Of a stretch of DNA of 64,000 nt, positions 1 through 6,677 are shown piece after piece (the stretch's first letter is position 1; every line of letters starts with the position of its first letter). The translations under genes were made by a program, and so were the position numbers. This DNA is from Marinobacterium nitratireducens. GTDB taxonomy: Bacteria > Pseudomonadota > Gammaproteobacteria > Pseudomonadales > Balneatricaceae. The notes beneath the pieces are model-generated. The model had not been told where the DNA came from, made no database searches, and saw nothing but the letters and a program-made list of their open reading frames with translations. The stretch lies in assembly GCF_014645375.1 (NCBI RefSeq), contig NZ_BMLT01000003.1, positions 461,150 to 525,149 on the forward strand. The letters run 5' to 3'.

Positions 1-42
<42 letters not shown>

Positions 43-44
43 AA

Positions 45-120
45 TGGCATCCCGTAGGGGGTTCGAACCCCTGTTACCGCCGTGAAAGGGCGGTGTCCTA
101 GACCACTAGACGAACGGGAC
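45..120 (-). tRNA. tRNA-Glu(TTC)
   Basis: A complete 76-nt cloverleaf on the reverse strand: acceptor GTCCCGT, anticodon stem CCGCC/GGCGG around a loop carrying TTC, T-arm with GGTTCGAACCCC, and an encoded CCA end. It is the first gene of a Glu-Gly tRNA operon behind the promoter at 160-189. Confidence 0.97.
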
Positions 121-159
121 ACACTGTCCGCAATTGGCTCAGCGCCAAATGCGGGGCGT

Positions 160-189
160 ATATTAGGGCTGACCGCCCTTGTACGTCAA
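160..189 (-). promoter_or_regulatory. sigma-70 promoter of the tRNA-Glu/Gly operon
   Basis: On the minus strand TTGACG (184-189) and TAATAT (160-165) are separated by 18 nt, a near-consensus -35/-10 pair about 40 nt upstream of tRNA-Glu. The bases just downstream of the -10 are GC-rich (ACGCCCCGC). Such a discriminator is typical of stringently controlled stable-RNA promoters; the stringent control itself is inference. Confidence 0.7.
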
Positions 190-258
190 GGGTTTTTTTA
201 GGTTTTTTTCCTATAAAATCAACAGCTTCATTTTTCACCAGCGGATTCAGGAGCAGCC

Positions 259-984
259 GTGAGCCCCACTGAAACCGGATTGCTGATACTCGCCGGGGTG
301 CTGGCGCTGGCCGTCGCGGCCTATGTCGCACAGCAGATCGAGAACCAGCGGCAGGCGCGTCGACTGCAGCTGATGGCACTCAGGGAGAATATCAGACGCG
401 CCAGCTACCTGCTGGAGAGCCTGCCGCCGCAGTTCCAGACCAGTGAGATCCGCCAGGTCATCGGCGCCACCATCAACAGTTTCTGGGATCGCCTGCTGAA
501 GCTGGAAAACAAGGCCGAGAACCGTGCTCAGCAGGAAGCGTTCAAGCAGCAACTGGCACAGCCTTTGCCGGCGACGCCCTTCCCCGCCGGTTCGCTGACC
601 CTGATGCCGGACCGCGACAGCGCCCGACGCGCCCGCGCGCAACTACGCGAACTCGGTCAGTTCATCAAACAGCAGCATGACAGGGGGGAACTGTCCGCTC
701 AGGCGGCAAGCCTGACAATACGACAGGTGAAGAGCGGCTATCACCGCGTGACGGTGGATCTGTCGATCCTGGATGCTATCGAGATCGAAACGGGGCGCGG
801 CCCCCAGGTCGCGGTGCATCAGTACCGCAACTGCCTCGGCAAACTGCGCTCGATCAAGGGCGGGCATACCGAACAGCAGATCGCCAACCTGCAAGCCCGC
901 CTGGCAACTGTCGAAGCCCAGATCGAGCGCGCCGAGCGCGACGATCCGGCAGCCGGCGATCAGGACGATTCACCGGCGCCTTGA
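259..984 (+). CDS. Uncharacterised coiled-coil inner-membrane protein
   Basis: A 241-aa protein with one hydrophobic N-terminal segment (about residues 7-24, ending in AAYVAQQIE) followed by a basic stretch, so probably a membrane anchor with a cytoplasmic body. The rest is strongly helical. It contains heptad-like Glu/Arg/Leu/Gln-rich runs near residues 30-60, 115-140 and 205-230, and ends in an acidic proline-rich tail. I see no enzyme motif. The start follows a weak purine stretch (CAGGAGCAGC). It ends 2 nt before the convergent thioesterase stop. It resembles conserved hypothetical proteins found beside tRNA genes in pseudomonads, but I cannot assign a function. Confidence 0.75.
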   Translation: MSPTETGLLILAGVLALAVAAYVAQQIENQRQARRLQLMALRENIRRASYLLESLPPQFQTSEIRQVIGATINSFWDRLLKLENKAENRAQQEAFKQQLAQPLPATPFPAGSLTLMPDRDSARRARAQLRELGQFIKQQHDRGELSAQAASLTIRQVKSGYHRVTVDLSILDAIEIETGRGPQVAVHQYRNCLGKLRSIKGGHTEQQIANLQARLATVEAQIERAERDDPAAGDQDDSPAP

Positions 985-985
985 C

Positions 986-1543
986 TCAGCGCTGAAGCCG
1001 GCAGTTCTCGCCGTCGAGACGCCACAGCTCCTTGTCGATATCCAGTTCCCTGCGCGCCTGGCGCAACTCTTCCTTGTAATGCTGCTTGAATTTGCGCCGC
1101 ATCTTGCCTTCGAGGAAGCGTTTGATTTCGGCGTCGTCTTCCAGGATCAGACCCGGTACCGGCGCCGGCTTGCGGGTCTTCTCGTCGACCGCCACCATGG
1201 TGAAGTAGGAGGTATTGGTTTCCTTGACGATACCCTGGTGGAAATCCTCGGACACCACCTTGATGCCGATTTCCATCGACGACTTGCCGACGTAATTCAC
1301 GGACGCGTACAGCGTCAGCAGTTCCCCGACCTCCACCGGGTTGAGAAAATCCACCGAGTCGATCGACGCCGTGACGCAGTAGCAGCGGGCATGGGTCGCC
1401 GCGCAGGTGTAGGCGATCTTGTCCATCAGCGAAAGAATCTGCCCACCGTGCACCTTGCCGCCAAAGTTCGCGTATGACGGCACCATCAGCTCCTTGAGCA
1501 CTTGCTGTGAGGCCTTGACCGTTCTGAATTCATGCTCCGACAT
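986..1543 (-). CDS. Acyl-CoA thioesterase, hotdog fold
   Basis: A 185-aa protein starting MSEHEFRTV. It has the hotdog core of the YciA/BACH acyl-CoA hydrolase family: the segment NFGGKVHGGQILSLMD near residues 25-40 carries the family's Asn/His-Gly-Gly signature, followed by the long hotdog helix. It hydrolyses acyl-CoA to free acid and CoA in the cytoplasm; chain-length preference cannot be read here. About 50 charged residues after the hotdog domain (rich in Lys, Arg, Glu) are a C-terminal extension. The open frame continues far upstream, but those residues overlap livM in another frame, so the internal ATG at 1541-1543 is chosen. A terminator lies between livM and this gene, so it is probably transcribed separately. 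Confidence 0.88.
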   Translation of the reverse strand: MSEHEFRTVKASQQVLKELMVPSYANFGGKVHGGQILSLMDKIAYTCAATHARCYCVTASIDSVDFLNPVEVGELLTLYASVNYVGKSSMEIGIKVVSEDFHQGIVKETNTSYFTMVAVDEKTRKPAPVPGLILEDDAEIKRFLEGKMRRKFKQHYKEELRQARRELDIDKELWRLDGENCRLQR

Positions 1544-1601
1544 CTGCTGATCCTTGAAAGCACTGTTTGGGAAGTGCTTTACGATAACACAGCGCACGCA
1601 C

Positions 1602-1639
1602 GAAAAAAGACGGCCCCGATGCCGGAGCCGAAAGGGCCG
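1602..1639 (-). terminator. Rho-independent terminator after livM
   Basis: Read on the minus strand, CGGCCC pairs with GGGCCG across a GC-rich loop, followed by TCTTTTTT. It lies 8 nt past the livM stop and closes the importer operon. Confidence 0.75.
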
Positions 1640-1647
1640 AGGTCGAC

Positions 1648-2571
1648 TCAGAAGTTCTGTTTCAGCATCTTCTGGAACTGCCCCACGATGCCGCTGCGAA
1701 ACGCCAGTACGCAGACCACGAAGATGGCGCCGAGGATGATGTGAATGTAGTTGCCGAGCTCGCCGCCCGAAAGATAGTTCTGGATGGTCACGATGGCGCC
1801 AGCGCCAACCAGCGGCCCCAGCAGCGTGCCCATACCGCCGACCAGCGTCATCAGCACCACTTCGCCGGACAGGTGCCAGTGCACGTCGTTGAGCGACGCC
1901 AGCTGAAACACCAGCGTCTTGGTGGAACCGGCGAGCCCCGCCAGCGCCGACGAGATCACGAAGGCCAGCCACTTGTAGTCGTTGACGTTGTAGCCCAGCG
2001 AGATAGCGCGCGGCTCGTTCTCGCGAATGGCCTTGAGCACCTGGCCGAACGGCGAGTGCACCGTGCGCCGGATCAGCCAGAAGCCGAAAACGAAGATCGC
2101 CAGCACGAAGTAGTACATCGCCAGATTGTTCGACAGGTCGATAAAGCCGAACAGCTCGCCGCGCGGCACGCCCTGCAGGCCATCCTCGCCGCCGGTAAAC
2201 GGCGCCTGCAGATAGAAGAAGAATGCCAGCTGAGCCAGCGCCAGTGTCACCATGGCGAAGTAGATACCCTCGCGACGCACCGCGAGCTTGCCGTAAACGG
2301 CGCCGAGCAACCCGGCGGCCAGGGTTCCGGCAAGAATACCGAGCTCCGGGGTAAGCCCCGCGTTGATCATCAGGTATCCGGTGACATAGCCGCCGGTCCC
2401 GAGGAAGGCGGCGTGCCCGAAGGACAGGAGGCCCGCGAACCCCAGCAGCAGGTTGAAAGCACAGGCAAAGAGCGCGAAGCACAGCACCTTCATCAGGAAC
2501 ACCGGGTACAGTACCGCCGGGGCGGCCAGCGCCAGGATAAAGAGTGCCAGGTAAAGTTTTTTGTCGTTCAT
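1648..2571 (-). CDS. livM: Branched-chain amino acid-type ABC permease LivM
   Basis: A 307-aa polytopic inner-membrane permease with about 8-9 hydrophobic segments. It carries the LivM-type signatures GFAGLLSFGHAAF near the N-terminus and VFQLASLNDVHW / GGMGTLLGPLVGA in the C-terminal half. It pairs with LivH to form the channel of a high-affinity importer for branched-chain amino acids or related amides. The start MNDKKLYL is chosen because the upstream open frame overlaps livH in another frame and is not hydrophobic in the same way. It starts 14 nt after the livH stop. Last gene of the liv operon, followed by a terminator. Confidence 0.92.
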   Translation of the reverse strand: MNDKKLYLALFILALAAPAVLYPVFLMKVLCFALFACAFNLLLGFAGLLSFGHAAFLGTGGYVTGYLMINAGLTPELGILAGTLAAGLLGAVYGKLAVRREGIYFAMVTLALAQLAFFFYLQAPFTGGEDGLQGVPRGELFGFIDLSNNLAMYYFVLAIFVFGFWLIRRTVHSPFGQVLKAIRENEPRAISLGYNVNDYKWLAFVISSALAGLAGSTKTLVFQLASLNDVHWHLSGEVVLMTLVGGMGTLLGPLVGAGAIVTIQNYLSGGELGNYIHIILGAIFVVCVLAFRSGIVGQFQKMLKQNF

Positions 2572-2585
2572 GGTCCCGTCTCCCG

Positions 2586-3473
2586 TCAGGCTTCCTTGCC
2601 GAAAAGACCGGCCGGCTTTAGCAGCAGCACGATCACCATCACCAGGAAGATCACCGTGGTGGACGCTTCCGGATAGAAATATTTGGTCAGCCCCTCGACG
2701 ATGCCCATACCGAGCCCGGTCAGGATGGCGCCGCCGATCGAGCCCATGCCGCCGATGACGACAATGGCGAACACGACGATCAGCAGATTGGAGCCCATTT
2801 CCGGCGACACCGAGTAGACCGGCGCGGCCATAACGCCGGCAAAGCCCGCCAGCGCGACGCCGAAGCCGAAGGTCAGGGTCACCATCAGGGGTACGTTGAT
2901 GCCGAAGGCCTGCATCAGCTGCGGATTCTCGGTGCCGGCGCGCAGGTAGGCGCCGAGGCGCGTTTTCTCGATCATCCACCAGGTCCCCCCGCAGACCACA
3001 GCCGAAGCCACTATGATCCAGGCGCGGTAGTCCGGCAGGTACATGAAGGGCAACCGGGTGCCGCCCTTGAGCTCGTCCGGAATCGCGTAGGGCATACCCG
3101 AGGAGCCAAACAGGTGGGTAAAGAGCCCCTGCAGCATCAGCGCGATGCCGAATGTCAGCAGCAGACTGTAAAGGTGATCCTCATGAGCGATGGGCCGCAC
3201 CAGCACCCGCTCGAGCAGAATCCCGATGGCCCCCACCGCCAGCGGCACCAGGACCAGCGCCGCCCAGTAGTTGATCCCCAGATGATTCAGCGCCAGCCAG
3301 GCGCCGAAGGCGCCGAGCATGTACATCGCGCCCTGGGCGAAGTTGATGATCTTCAGGAGGCCGAAGATGATCGCCAGCCCCAGGCTCAGCAGCGCGTAGA
3401 AAGAACCGTTGATCAGCCCGACCAGCAGCTGACCGAACAGGCCGAACAGATTGATACCGAGAAAAGTCGCCAT
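2586..3473 (-). CDS. livH: Branched-chain amino acid-type ABC permease LivH
   Basis: A 295-aa permease starting MATFLGINLFGLFGQ. It has the LivH hallmarks: GLINGSFYALLSLGLAIIFG, then INFAQGAMYMLGAF near the N-terminus, and GGMGSIGGAILTGL near the C-terminus. Inner-membrane partner of LivM. A further upstream ATG would add 14 residues, but the chosen start matches usual family length and gives an immediate hydrophobic N-terminus. It sits between the binding-protein gene (62 nt upstream) and livM. Confidence 0.92.
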   Translation of the reverse strand: MATFLGINLFGLFGQLLVGLINGSFYALLSLGLAIIFGLLKIINFAQGAMYMLGAFGAWLALNHLGINYWAALVLVPLAVGAIGILLERVLVRPIAHEDHLYSLLLTFGIALMLQGLFTHLFGSSGMPYAIPDELKGGTRLPFMYLPDYRAWIIVASAVVCGGTWWMIEKTRLGAYLRAGTENPQLMQAFGINVPLMVTLTFGFGVALAGFAGVMAAPVYSVSPEMGSNLLIVVFAIVVIGGMGSIGGAILTGLGMGIVEGLTKYFYPEASTTVIFLVMVIVLLLKPAGLFGKEA

Positions 3474-3535
3474 AGCACTCCCCAACAGACAGACACGCCG
3501 TACCGGCCCCGGCACCCACCGGGGCCCGGCTCACT

Positions 3536-4750
3536 TCATGACTTGGCGAAATTGCATTCCGGCAGCATCGGCTCGTAAACCTGATCGCCGGCGAGGACGT
3601 CCACCACCTTGAAGATATCGTCGCCGTCGCGGCGCTCATCCGGATTCTTGATCTTGACGGTATACATGTCGTGCACCATACGACCGTCGGCGCGCAGCGT
3701 GGCGTTGCGGGCGAAGAAATCGTCCGGCTTCATTTCCTTCATCTTTGCCATCACGGCGTCGGAGTCGTCGGTCCCGGCCGCCTCGACCGCTTTGAGGTAG
3801 TGCATCGTCATCGAGTAGGCGCCGGCATGGCCCATCGCCGGAATGGCGCCGTGGCGTTCCTTGAAGCGTGCGCTCCAGGCCCGGGTGGCGTCATCGTAAT
3901 CCCAGTAGAAGCCGGTGGTCAGGGTCATGCCGCCGGCGGTCGACGGATCCATCGCCTGGGCGTTGGGCGTGAACACCAGCAGGCCCGCCACATCGGCGGT
4001 CTGGGTCAGGCCGAACTCGGCCGCGGTCTTAAGCGAGTTCACGGTATCCGCACCGGCGTTGGCCAGCGCCACCACGTCGGCGCCGGAAGCCTGCGCCTGC
4101 AGTACGTAGGACGAAAAGTCAGTGGTGCCGAGCGGTGCCCGCACCGCGCCGACCACTTCACCCTGATTCTGCTCGACCACGTCGGTGGCGACCTTCTCAA
4201 GCGCGTGGCCGAAGGCATAGTCGGCGGTGATGAAGAACCACTTCTTCTTGCCCGCCTGCACCATCGGCTTGACGGTGCCGTTGGCGACGGCGGTCACGTT
4301 GTAGGTCCAGTGGACGTTGTACGGCGAGCAGGAGGAGGTGGTAAAGGCATTGGACGCGGCGGTGGAGATCAGCGCGATCTTCTTGTTGTCGGTCAGCACC
4401 TTGGTGGCGGCGCCAACCACGGCGGAGGAAACCAGCCCGGCCACGGTGTCGACCTGCTCGCTTTCGATCCACTGACGGACCTTGGCCGAGCCCACGTCGG
4501 GCTTGAGCTGGTCATCGGCGCTGATCACCTCGATCGGTTTGCCGAGCACGCTGCCGCCGAAATCCTCCACCGCCATCTCGACCGCGGTGACGCAGCCCGG
4601 GCCGCAGATATCCGCATAGACGCCGCCCATATCGGCGAGCACGCCGATCTTGACCTTGTCGTCGCTTATCCCTTCGGCCTGCGCCGCGCCGGACAGTGCG
4701 GTGGCGGCAACGACGGCGGCGGTCATCAGGGACTTTTGCATTGCTTTCAT
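3536..4750 (-). CDS. Periplasmic substrate-binding protein of the Liv-type importer
   Basis: A 404-aa protein with a clear signal peptide (MKAMQKSLMTAAVVAATALS, cleavage near AQA-EG) and a two-lobe type I periplasmic binding fold (KVKIGVLADMGGVYADICGPG at the mature N-terminus). It captures the ligand and delivers it to LivHM. The N-lobe motif differs from classical LivK, and such paralogues often bind amides, urea or aromatic acids, so the ligand should not be assumed to be leucine. Conserved cysteines (CGPGC; SCSPYN) suggest a structural disulfide. The gene lies between livF and livH on one strand, downstream of a cluster of REP-like repeats. Confidence 0.88.
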   Translation of the reverse strand: MKAMQKSLMTAAVVAATALSGAAQAEGISDDKVKIGVLADMGGVYADICGPGCVTAVEMAVEDFGGSVLGKPIEVISADDQLKPDVGSAKVRQWIESEQVDTVAGLVSSAVVGAATKVLTDNKKIALISTAASNAFTTSSCSPYNVHWTYNVTAVANGTVKPMVQAGKKKWFFITADYAFGHALEKVATDVVEQNQGEVVGAVRAPLGTTDFSSYVLQAQASGADVVALANAGADTVNSLKTAAEFGLTQTADVAGLLVFTPNAQAMDPSTAGGMTLTTGFYWDYDDATRAWSARFKERHGAIPAMGHAGAYSMTMHYLKAVEAAGTDDSDAVMAKMKEMKPDDFFARNATLRADGRMVHDMYTVKIKNPDERRDGDDIFKVVDVLAGDQVYEPMLPECNFAKS

Positions 4751-4783
4751 GGTGTAACTCCGATTTGTTTTTGTTGTGTTGTT

Positions 4784-4924
4784 GGAGCGGCGTACCCAAA
4801 CTTACGGGCACTTCCTCGCCGCGAAGTCTTTTGTGTGGGGGAGCGGCGTACCCTAAGGGCACTTCCCTCGCCGCGAATTACCCCAGTACCGGATTTTTTC
4901 GCCGCGAGGCGCGGCTCCCACATG
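4784..4924. repeat. Cluster of three REP-like repeats between livF and livK
   Basis: Two direct copies of an about 40-bp unit (4784-4825 and 4839-4877) share GAGCGGCGTACCC, then GGGCACTTCC, then TCGCCGCGAA. A third, shorter palindromic unit at 4894-4924 reads TTCGCCGCGAGGCGCGGCTC. An inverted relative of the first unit lies at 51525-51564, so this is a dispersed family. It falls inside the operon between the ATPase and binding-protein genes, where such elements can form mRNA hairpins. Confidence 0.75.
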
Positions 4925-4929
4925 AGACG

Positions 4930-5691
4930 CTAAACCCCCAGGTAGGTATTGAGCAGCTCGGTCTTGGCCTCGAGCTCGTTGGCCGCGACCTCCTCGACGA
5001 TATGGCCGTGCTCCATCACGTAATGGCGGTCGGCGATCGGCGCGGCGAAGCGGAAGTTCTGCTCCACCAGCAGGATGGTGAGCCCGCGCTGCTTGAGCCT
5101 GACCAACACCTCGCCGAGCTTCTGCACGATGACCGGCGCCAGCCCTTCGGTGATTTCGTCGAGCAGCAGGATATTGGCGCCGGTACGCAGGATCCTGGCC
5201 AGCGCCAGCATCTGCTGCTCGCCGCCCGACAGCCGCGTGCCCTGGCTGTAACGGCGCTCATGGAGGTTCGGGAACATCTCGTAGAGCTCCTCGACGCTCA
5301 TGCCGTCGGAACGGACCTGCGGCGGCAGCAGCAGGTTTTCCTCGACGTTGAGACTCGAGAAAATGCCCCGCTCTTCCGGGCAGTAGCCCAGGCCAAGGTG
5401 GGCGATGCGATGCGGCGGCAGACCGATCGTCTCGGTGCCGTTGACGACGATGCTGCCGCTGCGCCGTCCGACCATGTTCATGATGGCGCGCAGGGTGGTG
5501 GAGCGTCCCGAGCCGTTGCGCCCGAGCAGCGTGACGAGTTCGCCCTGCTGCACCCTAAGATCGATGCCGTGGAGTATGTGGGACTCGCCGTAAAAGGCGT
5601 GCAGGTCGCTGATGCGTATCTTTTCGCGATGGGACTTCCGGCCACCGGTGGCCACGCCCTGCTGGTCAAAATGGGGTTTGAGACTGGTCAT
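4930..5691 (-). CDS. livF: Liv-type ABC transporter ATP-binding protein LivF
   Basis: A 253-aa ABC ATPase. Walker A reads GRNGSGRST (about residues 57-65), the signature is LSGGEQQML, and Walker B is ILLLDEITEGL. The gene order and the family-typical NTETIGLPPHRIA-like segment support LivF. The first Walker A residue normally contacting phosphate is Lys; here codon 63 is CGC (Arg). The other motifs look intact, so this may be a tolerated family variant rather than a dead ATPase. The ATG overlaps the livG stop by 4 nt (ATGA), implying coupled translation. The N-terminal 20 residues before KIRISDL are a non-conserved extension. Confidence 0.9.
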   Translation of the reverse strand: MTSLKPHFDQQGVATGGRKSHREKIRISDLHAFYGESHILHGIDLRVQQGELVTLLGRNGSGRSTTLRAIMNMVGRRSGSIVVNGTETIGLPPHRIAHLGLGYCPEERGIFSSLNVEENLLLPPQVRSDGMSVEELYEMFPNLHERRYSQGTRLSGGEQQMLALARILRTGANILLLDEITEGLAPVIVQKLGEVLVRLKQRGLTILLVEQNFRFAAPIADRHYVMEHGHIVEEVAANELEAKTELLNTYLGV

Positions 5692-6506
5692 GCGCGGGCC
5701 TCCGGGGCAAGGGCTTCAACACTGGCGGGACGACTCTGTGGCGCGGCCGGCTCGTCAGCGGCGACACCGAGATAGGCTTCACGCACCCGTGGATCGGCGG
5801 ACACCGTGGCGTAATCGCCCTCGGTCAGCACCGCGCCGCGCTGCAGCACGGTAATCCGGTCCGCCAGCCGGGACACGACCTGGAGATTGTGCTCGACCAT
5901 CAGGATGGTGCGCCCGGCCGACACCCGCTTGATCAGATCGGCCACCACCTCGACATCCTCGTGCCCCATGCCCTGAGTCGGCTCGTCGAGCAGCATCAGT
6001 TCCGGTTCCAGTGCCAGAGTGGTGGCGATTTCCAGTGCCCGTTTGCGCCCGTAGGGCAGATCCAGGGTGCGGGCCGAGGCGAAATCGGCGAGCCCGACGT
6101 CCGCCAGCAATTCCATCGCCCGGTCGTTGAGCCGGTCGAGCACCTTCACCGGCTTCCAGAAGTGGAAACTGTTGCCCTCGCGGCTCTGCAACGCCACGCG
6201 CACGTTTTCCAGCACGCTCAGATGCGGAAATACGGCGGAGATCTGAAAGGAACGGACAATGCCGGCCCGGGCGATGGCGGCGGGCTTCATCGCGGTGATA
6301 TCACGGCCGTTATATAGCAGCGAGCCGTCGGTTGGGGTGAGATACTTGGTCAGCAGGTTGAAGACCGTCGTCTTGCCGGCACCGTTGGGACCGATCAGCG
6401 CGTGGATGGCGCCGCGCTCGATCTTCAGGTTGACGTCGTCCACGGCGGTGAAGCCCTTGAACGCCTTGACGAGGTTTCTCGTCTCGAGAATGAAGTCCTG
6501 GCTCAT
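5688..6506 (-). CDS. livG: Liv-type ABC transporter ATP-binding protein LivG
   Basis: A 272-aa ABC ATPase starting MSQDFILETRNLVKAF. It has a normal Walker A (GPNGAGKTT), a Q-loop region (RSFQISAVFPHLSVLENV) and Walker B (LMLLDEPTQGM). The signature is degenerate, LPYGRKRALEI rather than LSGGQ, which is common in LivG. It forms the ATPase heterodimer with LivF on the cytoplasmic face. The upstream ATG at 6543 adds 13 unconserved residues and is not used. First gene of the operon, divergent from the sensor kinase at 6678. Confidence 0.92.
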   Translation of the reverse strand: MSQDFILETRNLVKAFKGFTAVDDVNLKIERGAIHALIGPNGAGKTTVFNLLTKYLTPTDGSLLYNGRDITAMKPAAIARAGIVRSFQISAVFPHLSVLENVRVALQSREGNSFHFWKPVKVLDRLNDRAMELLADVGLADFASARTLDLPYGRKRALEIATTLALEPELMLLDEPTQGMGHEDVEVVADLIKRVSAGRTILMVEHNLQVVSRLADRITVLQRGAVLTEGDYATVSADPRVREAYLGVAADEPAAPQSRPASVEALAPEARA

Positions 6507-6677
6507 GCTGGTTCCCGGTGGGTTTATTGTTGTTCTCGGAACCAAGGTAAGGGACGACTGTTGCCCGACTTTGTCGCAAATCTAACGAATTGTAACGGGG
6601 CGAGGTTTTTTTACGCCGGTTGCGGTATAAAGAGGGCTACGGGATATCCCCTATAACAACAAAATCCGCTGCCGACC

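Noticed and set aside
1741-2676. Long plus-strand frame over livM
   Set aside because: Antisense shadow in GC-rich DNA; composition is His/Gln/Arg-rich and unlike a folded protein, while livM is well supported.
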